Assembly (NCBI GenBank): GCA_018417955.1
Contig: JACTVC010000003.1
Coordinates: forward strand, 372,001-436,000
From: Laccaria trichodermophora
Taxonomy: Eukaryota; Basidiomycota; Agaricomycetes; Agaricales; Hydnangiaceae
DNA: 64,000 bases
Reading direction: 5' to 3'
The notes below the pieces were generated by a model. That model worked only from the letters and a program-made list of their open reading frames with translations, searched no databases and was not told the origin of the DNA. Positions 23,725 to 35,090 of the stretch are shown in pieces (the first letter of the stretch is position 1; each line of letters opens with the position of its first letter). A program made the position numbers and the translations under genes.

Positions 23725-26700
23725 GCTCCCAAACGGCGTCCTGTCCCTTGCGAATGCACTCAATGTGGTGGCATTAAGCATGTCTTGCAAGAAGAACGGC
23801 GCGCCCATTTGGCGCGAGATAAGATTGCGATGTCAGCGATGTTGGGTGCTCTTATGTCAGGCACCTCATCAGCTGCGCCGCAACCTCCCATAGCTGACAG
23901 CTCTATGGGAAACACTCATGGGGTGTCAACACCTCCTCAAATACTTTTGGATCTGCCAGCCACACCCACACACGATTGTCTAAGTCCACAATTGACAGCT
24001 CAACCCCCTGGCACTCCGTTGAGTGCTCGGAGGAGTGCTGCGATCCATGCAGTCGAGGAGCGCGCCGCCATTTTGATTTCCGAGGCATTAGCGGAGGAAC
24101 CAGACCATCTGTATGAGCCTTTCATTGACGACAATTGGGAGGAAGGAGAAGAACCTGAGGCTGACACCAACCCTGGCCCCAACTCCCCATATAATACCCA
24201 AGTGTCCCTCCCAGCTGCCGAACTCTTCCCTTCAATCCCAATCGCCACTCATGTTCCTGCAGTGAAAGCTGCAGAGAACAACCCAGATCCATTCTTCCGT
24301 GCGCGGGAGGACGCTCATGATCAGCTATGCCAGAAACCATCCGATGTTCACCCAGAAGGTGGTGTTTATCTGCTTTACATGCTTGTGACATGGCTCCACC
24401 TCCAGTTTCATGTCCCAGTCCGTGCCTGCACAGTGATTATTCATGTTGTCAGTCTTATCATCAGGGCCTTTGGCCACACCATCAACCCACCTCCGATCAC
24501 CACTCTCAATCACATTATGTCGAAGTTGGATGTCGAGCCTGTCTTTGACATCCTTCCTTTATGCCCAGAGTGCCTCGAGGTTCATCCCATTAGCATTGAT
24601 GCAAATGCCTCCTCAAATTGCCACGCGTGCAATGCATTTTTGTTCAAACCAACTTTGCCAAACACTCGAACTCAGACACGGCCCCGTGTTCCCCTTCTTC
24701 GCTTTCCGTACAAGAGTTTAGAATCACAACTAGTTAGTCTTCTCTCTGTTGCAGGTCTCGAGGAAGAGCTAGATGCATGGCGTACACTTCCTCGTACCCC
24801 AGGAAAGATGGGAGACATCTTTGATGGTGAAGTAACTAAAAGCTTACCAGCACCTGATGGCAGTCCTTTCTTTTGAAATCAACCAGGTGATGAGAAGGGC
24901 CCAAATGGTGAACTTCGCATCGGAGTGAGCCTCGGGGTGGATTGGTATGTTGGTTACTTCACCATTCATTTGTCCTACTAACAATCTCCTACTAACAATC
25001 TCACAGGTTCTCTTATCTACGTAGCCAAATCTCACCTAGTCACACATCAGGGCCCCTTTCCTTTAGCATTGCCAATCTAAAACCTCACTTGAAGTATGTG
25101 ATTTCCCACCCTACAAGCTACGCTGATTTGAGTACCAACTAGATACCGCACATCTAATTTGCTCTTAGGCGGCATTATGCCGGGGCCAAAGGAGCAGACA
25201 CCGGATCAATGCCAGCGATTTTTACGCATTATTGTAAATGAGCTATTGCGCTTATGGACAGATGGTGTCCAGATTGTTACGCCGTCATCACCTGAAGGTC
25301 GATTAATTCGACTTATTTTGATTTGTATTTGCTGTGACAAACCTGCAGCACACAAGCTGGGAGGCTTTGGAGCGCACTCACATACATTTTTTTGTACACG
25401 CTGTTGGATACGACAGAAGGATAAATCAACCCCTGAGGCTTTTGTAAAAAATGGTATGTCCTCAAGACCTTTGAACACACAATTTGCTTATCATAACAAT
25501 GTTAAACAGGTTTCCGAGCACGAACCAATGAAGAGCATCGAGCGGCTGGTGAGAAATATGCAGGTCTAGAGACGGAAACTGCTCGCGAAGAATTTGTAAA
25601 AGTTTGGGCAGCCCGTTGGTGCGAGTTTGCGCGGTTACCTTATTTTGACATTGTGCGCATGATCATTATTGATCCAATGCATAACCTGCTTCTCGGTATA
25701 GATACTCATGCATTGCGTGTTCCTTCAGTCGGGCTAAAATTTCCTACAGGCCTCGTCAAGACTCACTTCTATCACATCTGGGTACAAGCTAAAATTCTCC
25801 GGAAGACGAAAGAGCTGCGTGCGCTCCACCACATCCTTAGTGAAGTGTGTTTTTTCCATATGTTGTTGCATGTGGGGCTCAGCATGAGTTCAGTTTAGCA
25901 TGCCGGCACATCTCGGTCGTTTGCCGTCGCTTATGGGTGTTCCCGCTGGTGGATCTTTGACCGCTGACCAGTGGCTGCTCATGGCTACCATTGTTGCCCC
26001 AATTGCCATGAGTAATTGACTGCACTTGTCAAGGTCTTACCTTGACTGGTTCCAGATTCCTCAGATATGGCATGATTACATGCAAGAGCCTGATGCTGCT
26101 CGGCAACAACGGGCAGCATCCAATAAGGCTCGAATCGACAAGAAGAACCGCACAGTAGAGCTGAAGAAGCAAAAGGCTGCTGCGAAAAAGAAGGCCAACG
26201 CCGAGAAAAAGAAGCATCACCAGGAAATGGTGCAACGTGAACGAAACCCAAGGCCCAATGTGACCATACCTGCCTCATCGCCCATACAACGTGCAACTGC
26301 CTCTCTAGAGCCTGTTGACACGCCATCCCGACTGCCTGTTGATAAACCAAACAAACGGAAACGTCAAACAGTAGGTGACAATGTCAATGTTGAGTCAGAT
26401 GACGATGACGAAGATTTGCCTTCGTGTTTGCATCCAGATGATCCATCGAACTTTCTGAAACTATGCCTCGCACTCCGTCTTCTCATGGGCCGAGCGATAA
26501 CAGAAGAACAAATACAAGAGGCTGATAGCCTACTACGGGATTACTGCCAGGAACTAATCACTGTGACTGTTCGATTTTTTGATCACTTATACTCTACTCA
26601 CCTCTCGTCATTGTAGCTTTACGGCCCTGATGTAATGCGGCCCAACCACCATTACGCCATGCACACTGCGGAATGTGTCCGTGACTTTGGTCCCATGCAT

Positions 26701-27767
26701 GGGTTTTGGACCTTCCTCTTCGAGCGGCTCAACAAGATTCTCAAGAGCTACAAAACAAATAACCACAGTGGGGGTGAACTTGAAGTTACATTCTTTCGAG
26801 AATTTCATAGAACGGTCCTCACTTCTCGAATGGTTTCTTCTGATCCCTTCTCGCATGTTTGCATTCTGATAAGATTCATCATAGGTAGCTCGCTCTGCCC
26901 GACCTGGCCAGCCTGAGATTTTTCGCAATGCTGTCGATGTCATGTTTACTGCAACCACAGATGATCGCGGTACCTTGCAGGCACTCGCACATGACCTTGA
27001 TCGGACTCGTCTTGATGGTACGTTAGTATGAGATGCCATTGGTTGTAGCTAACAAGACCTTTTTAGAGGGAATCACGTACTCACTCAGTCCTCGATTTGA
27101 ACAGAAAATTTTGGATCCCGATCTTTACTCACTTGTTCTCAGGTACCTTTCAATGTGGTTTCCCAACCTTCATCTGCGGTCATACCTCACTCCGGCCCCG
27201 GCACCGTCAATACCACTACTAAACAAAGCATCATTTTTTGATTATGCTATCGTAAACCAGCGCCGTTATTATGCCTCTAACCGAGCAGCAAACAAGAAGA
27301 GTTCCCTAGTGGAGGTTATTGTCTCCAGGAGTGGAGACAGTTGGGTGGGCGAACTTACAGACCTCATTTACATCAACCAAGATGATCAGTTCATCTTCAC
27401 GATGGGTCATTTCCGGTGGTTTCGGCCTCTCAACATGGATTTACGAAACACGATCTGGAACTCATTGTATTTTTTTACGTCATTTCTCTCACCACATTTA
27501 TACTCATTCTCTCAATGTAGTGCACGTCTTGGGGTTCAGATCTGGCATGATAACAGCTTTTTGCTGAATTCCGAACCAGGGCCGCCACCTCTACTGCCTC
27601 TTCAATATATCAAAGGTCATGTAGCCTGCTACAGCATTGAGATAAATGACTGTCCGGCTACAGCCACAATTAGAGTTCGGGTCAGTCCTGCCTCCACTCC
27701 AAGATCAATAGCCAATAACAATTATTTGTTCAGGATTAGGGCCTCTTCTGTATCTTACATACTATAG
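23725..27767 (+). pseudogene. Plavaka-type CACTA transposase (TNP2-like), disrupted
   Basis: It opens with a zinc knuckle (CECTQCGG then KHVLQEERRAHL) and an acidic region. Strongly conserved blocks follow: LRIGVSLGVDW, SYLRSQISPSHTSGPLSF, NLLLGGIMPGPKEQTPDQ, CCDKPAAHKLGGFGAHSHTF with FCTRCWIRQKDKS, IDPMHNLLLG, KTHFYHIWVQAKILRKTKEL, GSLTADQWLLMATIVAPIA, IPQIWHDYMQEPD, NHHYAMHTAECVRDFGPMHG, and a C-terminal FTMGHFRWFRP. These are the usual landmarks of basidiomycete Plavaka transposases, which excise and insert CACTA elements. Two lesions are seen: an in-frame TGA at 24874-24876, between PDGSPFF and NQPGDEKG, and a splice donor at 26008 that reads ATGAGT where GTGAGT would join IVAPIA to IPQIW in frame. 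It is therefore probably no longer autonomous. Confidence 0.8.
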
Positions 27768-27769
27768 AT

Positions 27770-29389
27770 CTATGCTCCTGTTTCTGCTTCCGCTTCCTCT
27801 GCCTGATCATCTGCAGCTTCATCATCAGCCTCCCACTCCTCCAATGCTGCAATATCATCAGCATCTAGCTCACTGTCCTGAATGACAAGGGCGTCGAGAT
27901 CAAAACGAAGTTGCATATTCTGCGTAACCATTTTCTCGTTACCAGTCCATCGTTTCCAATCCGCATCGATCATCACTGATGGTACCGATTTCTTAGGCTT
28001 GTCATTATTTGCATTTTCTTTGAATCCATGAAAGCGTGCGTGTACTGATTTTGCTTTGTTTTCGTAGCTGATCTTGTCCAATGCATAGTAGATCCGATTA
28101 ACCTGGAAGGAAAGCGGCCTCAGTATTAGTAATTAGTGAGATCCAAATCCGTTTATTTTACCTGAGGACTCCTCCAACTAACCCGACGAACTTCAACAGC
28201 GGTTTGGCCTGGTCGGACATAACGATCTGCCTTCTCCTGCCAAATTGATGGTTCAATCTTGCCGGAATTTTCATCTTCTGACGACATGTAATCCTGCACC
28301 ACCAGAACACCAACCCCTTCAATCCCGTGCTGTGCCTCAAACAGGGGGACCGCTCCTGATCGTCGAGTATACTTTGTTTTCTTTCGTCCCATGATCTTGA
28401 CCTTCTCTTTTCTCTGTTCTCCCTTAGCCATTGCCTCAGGATTAACTTGCTTCTTGTAGGTTCCGATGAGTGTATCGAAATATGAATGTGCCGCCAGCCT
28501 GATTTTGGTGAAGTCCCCTTCTAAATGTTGTGGAGCAATCTCGCTATGAGCACCTCGGCCCTTGTTTGCGTGAGTTGAATGTCTTGTCAAGGTGTGCAAA
28601 CAATCTACTCACCAATTCATTTGCAACCACCGTAGACACGACAGCGTCAATAAAGATACTGTTATACTCATTTTTGAGGGGCGATGATACCAACCAATTT
28701 GGGTTGAACAAACGGTCTCCATTTGCACTAACGCGTGGCTGATCACCCGGTTGTAAAGGAGTGGGTAGAGGTAGGCATTTTTTCGAATCCACGCGTATTT
28801 CTGTGGCCCCAATCAAGCCCTTCATTACAGATTGCACGGCATTCTATTCACAAGGCAACATTGTCAGGATGGGTACACCAAAACCATGAGAAGAACGCAC
28901 CCTGATCCCTCTGTCCTGAGGTTCTTTTCGTTTCTTGGTAGGTTCACCACTCGGTTCAGAGTCTTTTACAGCCTCTAATTCTCCAATCCGCTTTTCAAGA
29001 ACATCTATTCGGGCCAAGACCTGCTGATATACCCCACTTTGATCTGCCAATTCAGCTTCGGCTTTCTTCATCCTCCTGAACACAACAGCGAGGAGGTCAC
29101 TCAAGTCGGTTACCCCGGAACCATCTACATTGACAAGGGGAACACGACATGGCTGCCACATCTCCTGAGAAGCAGGATCGACATCCATGCGAGGCCTCTT
29201 CTGGCCGATGCTCAGGTTCTCGTATGCGTTAACATTTGCCATTGCCACGTCGCTACTCGGGGTTTGAGGTGGAAAATTGAATTGTAAGGGACTAACTTGT
29301 CCATTTCCATTCTGTGACTGTGCTGACGCAATCCCACTATGACCAGGTGTCATTGCCATTCCGTACATCGCGTTGGGCAGGAAGTTCAT
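27770..29389 (-). CDS. CACTA element gene 3, coiled-coil accessory protein
   Basis: It is convergent with the transposase; the stop codon (27770-27772) lies directly beside the transposase stop. Four exons join in frame: the N-terminal exon from ATG 29389, then NAVQSVMKGLIGATE, then a basic exon with KKTKYTRRSGAVPLF, then the C-terminal exon with KSVPSVMIDADWKRWTG. Features are a Q/P-rich start, a nuclear-signal-like QKRPRMDVD, a heptad coiled coil (QQVLARIDVLEKRIGELEAV), a second basic patch TKKRK, and a very acidic tail (DDEAADDQAEEAEAETGA). I do not recognise a named domain. By analogy with TNP1/TnpA-type second genes of CACTA elements it may bind DNA or act with the transposase; this is inference. 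No lesion was seen. Confidence 0.6.
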
Positions 29390-29749
29390 TGTTGTGGTGG
29401 GGAAAGAGGCAGCTTTTGTGAAGATTTTCTGATGTTTCTTTTGCCGCTATCGATGCATTTGTAACATATACATTACCCATTTTCTCCGGGACAACATAAG
29501 ATATTTGGCAGTATGAAATGAGTGAAATGTAACTTTTCTCATGTAAACGGGTATTCGGGATATGATTTGTCCACTTGGGTAAATATGGGCAAGTTGGGTA
29601 TCTAGGGATATTCATCACCCGTTCAACTCAATTGACTGAACGGATGATATCGAAGTAAAGTGTGGTTTTCTGGGACAAAACTACATGCCGGAACATTTAT
29701 TTTGCGCAGCGACGGCAACGTCGGAAAAGTTGAACTTTACCTACATAGT

Positions 29750-29781
29750 CCGGAAACGGAAAACAAAGGCGTAACACAGTG
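29750..29781 (-). repeat. right terminal inverted repeat of the CACTA element
   Basis: On the minus strand this begins CACTGTGTTACGC and matches the left end at 21877-21908. It is followed by ACT, the second half of the target duplication. Confidence 0.8.
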
Positions 29782-29794
29782 ACTGTTACATAAT

Positions 29795-30451
29795 AGCTTG
29801 CGCACCTCAACCCCTCCCCGGACACGTCACGTGACTTACCACTTCGCCATCTTTTTAGTACTCTGTCTCACTCAGACCACGATATGATCATAGTTGGCAT
29901 AATATTACGGTATTCCAATAAATAAAAATGTAATTTAGGCAGTTTTTTGTGTACACATAGTCATCTAGAAAGCATATGCTACAGTTACATTCATGATCTT
30001 AGGCATTATATTGCTATCAGCTCAGATATGTATGTATGTCCTTATGGCCTAGGTGGTCAAGCTCTGTATTGTGGGAAGTGCAAATGCTTAAGGTGTTAGG
30101 TTCAACTCTCTTAGTAAGATTATTTTTTGCATTTGGTTTTATGGCTCAAAAAGTCCATAACCTGGATTATGGTGCATTCTGACAGTCATCTTTTCAATGC
30201 CAAGTGGGTTAGTTTCTGGTAAGTTTGCTGCCATTATTTATGAAAGTTCGAGCCAAATCAGGATAACCGTGAAGCCATTTTTTTCATATGTCCAATAAAT
30301 AGGCTGTGTTCTGTTTATTTTCTCCCCTCAATATATATATCAAATATGTAAAGAAACCTAGAAAATGTGCAAAGTCGAACATTGATCTTGGGATATAAGA
30401 TTTGATAATGTCACATGATGTGTCCAGGGAGGGGTTGAGGTGTGCAAGCTC
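29795..30451. mobile_element. non-autonomous hAT-like MITE
   Basis: A 657-bp element has inverted ends of about 41-44 bp. The left end starts AGCTTGCGCACCTCAACCCC; the right end, read on the minus strand, has AGCTTGCACACCTCAACCCC after one extra base. It is flanked by the 8-bp direct repeat TACATAAT at 29787-29794 and 30452-30459, the size typical of hAT insertions. There is no coding capacity. Its left target duplication starts only five bases after the right end of the CACTA element. Confidence 0.85.
30045..30109 (+). other. tRNA-like internal pol III promoter (SINE- or tRNA-derived)
   Basis: TGGCCTAGGTGG at 30045-30056 fits an A box, and GGTTCAACTCT at 30099-30109 fits a B box, 54 bases apart. 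The spacing would suit a tRNA-Leu/Ser-like or SINE head. It lies inside the MITE. No complete cloverleaf with good stems could be drawn. Confidence 0.4.
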
Positions 30452-30459
30452 TACATAAT

Positions 30460-31875
30460 AACACAGCATGGCAAGCCACATGGCACTACAGTCTATTTTA
30501 ATTGAATGTTAAATTATACATTCACTTACATAGCTCATCTTCTTTTTTTTTTTGGAGGTAACAGCACAGTATGGCCATCTTGTCTCCCAGTCATTGATCT
30601 TTCATCTTACTTTACTTTTCTGCCATGATGCCTCATAAGATTTTTCTTCTAACTAATGGTTTCAAAGTCTTACACAGTCATCATATGGATTCCAGGTACA
30701 ATTCCTTTAAAGGTGAGCTAGTAAGCGACAACCACACAAGGTGTATTGACTGTCCGTTAGAGTGAACACATCCACCAGTCATTGAAACCCCATTGTTCGG
30801 ATGTGTACGTTAACCGATAAAAGGTGAGTGTCATTGCAGCTTATTTCTTAATGCTAAATTAAAGTTCTCTTCTCAGTCGTCGATCAGAAGAATGGCTCGT
30901 CAGCATCTCAACCTTTCAAGGACCTTCATGGATCAACCAGAAAATAGAATCAAAGCAGAACAAGAGGTATGATCCTTGCTCAATTTTCAACCTGTATCAC
31001 ACATTTGCTTTTAGCTGTGACCGATGTATCCCGATCTGTTTTTGACTGGCAACGATAGAGCGAAGTGAGGAAAGGCTTTAGCAAATGCTTATATGTCCAA
31101 GGTGTTCTGTGCTGATAGGTCTAAAGTGATGTCAGCTGTCATGCCAATAAATGTACATATCTGTTATTCTTATGCAACACACATGCTCATGTTGCTTGTT
31201 TCAAGAGAGCCAATAGACAATCCACAGTGCGTATCTTTTCTGAACATGTATCACATGTGATATATTCAAGTACAGGCTGAATTAAATGGGACATCCATTG
31301 GCGTGTGGAGGAAACAACACATTCTATATACCAGAAATAATTGAACAGTCAGGACCCAATTCAGAGAGAAATTAATATCACTGAACGTCTTTCAGGTTCA
31401 TGACAGATGTGATCACAGAGTCACTGTATAAAAAAAAGAAATAGGACACAAAGGGCAGACATGCATTATATACATGGTTTGTAGACATGTATTAGCTCAA
31501 AGCAGGCCGTCATGTGCAAGAAATGTAGATTAAATATGTTACATAAAAAGATGAGGTTTGGTCATCTACCCCTTGTTCATCGGTGGCTGTATTGACCATG
31601 ATATCCATGTTAAGCCACAGTGGGGGCATAGTAGCATATGACTGTGTGAAGAAACGTGATGTCTCAGTGGCACATGCAGCACATGAATTTTTCCCCACCT
31701 GACAACCCACTACTAACATAGCAGGAACTTGGTGCTAACCTAACATCAACGACAGCTCAAATCCCTTCCCCTCCTTATTGCATGTCCTTCTCACTATCCC
31801 CTACTCAAATACAGAATATATATCTACCAAAACCTTGAGATTCCACACTGAAAAAGGGTACATGCTCGATGTGGG
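30460..31875. other. CpG-poor region without a supported gene
   Basis: This is A/T-rich sequence with few CpG. Short frames with possible splice sites occur (for example near 30892) but no domain or consistent multi-exon model. Confidence 0.35.
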
Positions 31876-33301
31876 TGGCACCTCTCCGATGACATCGAGT
31901 GTGTCTCATGGCTCGAGTCATTCCCAGTGTCATATGTTGAAGATCTGGCCAACGTGCAACAGTGCATAGCTTACAAAAAATGTCTCCTCTCCCCCATCTC
32001 CTGCCTCCCCCTAGAGATCTTGCAATCCATCTTCCTCGCGTGCCTTCCTGAGGGCTTCATAGAAGCCAATCCTAATACTGCACCACTACTCCTATGCCAA
32101 ATATGTAAGTATTGGTGGGACATAGCACTCGCACTTGCACTTCTCTGGGCATCTTTCAAAGTATGCTGCTTCAGCACTGGGATGTGCAGCCCAGTCTCTC
32201 TGCTTGCTGAATTATGACTGGAGCGATCCAAACCCATGCCCTTATCGATTTGCATAACAGTAGACACTGACCTGGGATGTGACTCGGGGCCTGATGACAT
32301 GTGGTGGTTAATCCACTTATCCTTCCAACTCCTTTCATGCTGGAAATCTGTGCACATGTGCCTCTGCAACCTTCTTCACTGTGACCACCTCTTACCACTT
32401 AAGGGTGAGGTCTCTACAGAGCTTTCTCCAATGCTTGAAAACCTTGAGCTGTGCTTTCTGGCTGATTTTGTCTTTGATCCCCAAGTGTCTGATCTGAGAT
32501 TCAGAAAACTAGGTGACATACTAGTACCCATGATCTGGACCTCCTCCCCATGGCTGCACAAGTTAATGCTCAACATGGCGGCTGCGTGGTATGTACTGCA
32601 AATTCTGAAGACATGTCCAAACATCTGTGACTGCAAGTTCCATGTCAGGGGTTTTTTTTCCAAACAAGAACCTCACTCTTCCACACTTGCACATGCTGAA
32701 CATATGAGCATGGGTAATGACCTGGAATTTCCTTTGCACCTTCATCACCCCCTCTCTCCAAAAACTCACCATCGAAGGGGAGAAGTGGTGGTCTCAATTG
32801 GGTTTCCAACATTTTATCAACCAGTCTTCTGTCTCCATTGAAGAATTTTCAATGATCAATGTAACTATCAGCCCCAACAAACTACTCCATGTCTTGGAGA
32901 ACATCGGCATCACCATCAAAATATTACACATCCACATTTATCCCCAGGTACCTACCCAAAGGCCAATCTCGGATGCAATATTCTCAGGTATTGTGTCCTA
33001 TCTCCTTGTCCTGAATATAGAGGTGCTGGATATGGGTTGTGATGGTATGGATCCAAAGGACCACCAACTATTTGTGGAGATGATCATGTTGTGGTTGGGT
33101 TGGCAGTTGTCTTTGCAACCAGGTTTGTGTACTGTGGTAGTGGCTGGATCCATCATGGCACCCAGATGGCAGATGGATTTCGTGGTGCGCTCTCAGTTGG
33201 AAGTGGACTGGAAGAAGCATGGGGAACAGTTGCAGTCCCCACATTGTTGCAGAAGCACCTGTGGGCAGTCAAACCCTCTGAAAAATATGTCTGTCTGCTA
33301 A
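31876..33301 (+). pseudogene. F-box protein gene, decayed
   Basis: The N-terminal part reads LLSPISCLPLEILQSIFLAC, then NTAPLLLCQICKYWWDIAL and LLWASFKV: the usual agaric F-box arrangement of a coil, an LPxEILxxIF box and a W-rich end that binds Skp1. The following leucine-rich-like part (LERSKPMPLSICITV, LENLELCFL, PSLQKLTIEGEKWWS, VLENIGITIKILHIHI) is that of the same family. It is broken by a TGA at about 32214, directly before LERSKPMPLSI, and by a frameshift near 32745, between DLEFPLHL and PSLQKLTIEGE. F-box genes with this layout are highly expanded and often pseudogenised in agarics. Confidence 0.7.
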
Positions 33302-35090
33302 CAAAGACACTGCACACATGCACACAGACAGCATAAAGTGGATAAAATCATTGAGAAAATATGGGGTGGATGTAGAGGATGGTGGGATCATAAGATTGAT
33401 GGGTGGTTGTGTGACATTAGGATTTGGCTAGAGACTGATTGGTGGTGAGTGTTTTTTTAGGGGGTTTGGCTTGGTAAGGTGTTGATAGTTTATTCTCTTT
33501 CTAGGATTGTAGATGTGGATGGTGAGGGGTTTTATGGTCTTGAGACTGCAGAGGGACTCTAAGTATTCCTCATTCTCCTTAACTTCGTTCATGCCTCACA
33601 ACTCTTCAATATTGTGTTTTGCTTCATAGGGCTAATCAGTCATTATCGTCAACTTGTACTACCATTAAATTGTCCTCTGAATTATACATTCATTAACCAT
33701 GATTCTAGTTCAAATAAGAAATATTATGATGAGTGTGCCAAGTGCTTGACAAGGTTGGCACAATCTTCTTTTTCTGGGGGGCACCTTAATCTTGTGCCAT
33801 TCTCAAGTGCTTCCCTTCCCTCTGCTGACTTCTCTCCCTCAACCCACCCTGCACCTACTTCACTGCAGTCGCATTCGCCATACTGTTCACAATAAAAGAT
33901 CTCTGGCTAACCTTACTCTTCTAGCTCAAGTTGTACAAATCAGATAGTTTTATGAATTGTCAGAAGGTTTTGCATTTTCAATTGGCCAACTATATCCTAA
34001 GTTTCAATTTTTTTACATCCAAACCTTCCTAGGGTGTGTACTGTATAAAACACAATAATTACACAATCACCAGTATTTGGCAAACTTTGCTTTATATCAT
34101 TGTGCACAATGTGTGTTATATCAGCCTGCCACAATTGGTTGCATGCACAGTTTGAATATTGCAGCAAGCAGTGCAAATCAGCTAGCAGAAATGTCTGGTG
34201 TCCCTGTGTTATGAGTGCATACTGTAAGAATGCTCAGAGGTGGAAAGGAGCAAGTGTTGTGACATCTCTCTAATTGGTACACATATTGAACAGAAGCATC
34301 AGCTTCACTGAAGCTCTGGAGACTCAGACACAAGGGGTGTAAAACAATTGTTTAGTACACAACATTGTATTTTTCATTTAAGGTTGGATTTCCCCCCCAT
34401 CCTAATTAGGTATCTATTTCTATTTCAGGTGGACCCTGAACTCTATTCATATTGGTGTCAACAATATAATCCATCCATCCTGAGAGGTCCATGCCAAGTA
34501 ACCTCCAGTGTCATACCAAAGCCATTCTCTGGTTGAGAAATTTGTCAACAAACTCCCAGGGATCAAAGTTGCCATCCTCTGAAGCTTGAAGTGTGGATGC
34601 CCAGAATCTTGGGCAAGACAATCATTGGCTGTTCCTTCAAGGATTGAGGTAGGTAGTGATCTCATGAATTTCTTGGGCTTAAATAAAAGGGTGGAGCCAT
34701 GAGAACTCAGAATTTTCATGACTAGAAAACAATTGCTGTGGGCTGTGTTATCAAGATGGCCTTGCCAGTTTGCATCTCTGCCAAGGCCAATCTTTACATT
34801 GACTTTGCATGAACTCAGAACAAGTACTCAATGCTGTGTACTGTACCTTGTTTAATGAGTTTCAGATGGGAAATAGTTTTGCTTGGACTGTAAGAAAGCT
34901 CTAGGGCACCTGTGGAAGCTTGAAAACAAGAAAAGCTGGTGGACTTTAGCATCCACTTTGTTTTGTTTAAATAGCACAATCTGCTTTTTGAAAACAATAG
35001 GCAAAAGCATATCATAATGGTGCTAAGTAGAGACATGTATTGCATTTATGGAATTCTGGAAAGATGCTTTGAAATCTTTATAAAGCTAAA
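33302..35090. other. CpG-poor intergenic sequence
   Basis: No supported gene. Two minus-strand frames (34447-34719 and 34815-35045) are open but show no domain; they could be later exons of the GTPase gene or chance. Confidence 0.3.

Larger units (their letters stand above)
21877..29781. mobile_element. complete CACTA (Plavaka-type) DNA transposon
   Basis: The left end begins CACTGCGTTTCGG and the right end, read on the minus strand, begins CACTGTGTTACGC. In the first 32 positions the two ends agree at 22 and share TCCGTTTCCGG at positions 22-32, followed by TATGT in both. The bases ACT flank both ends directly (21874-21876 and 29782-29784): the 3-bp target duplication expected of CACTA elements, which start with CACTR. 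The element is 7905 bp long and carries three genes: an unknown gene (+), the transposase (+) and a convergent accessory gene (-). Confidence 0.85.
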
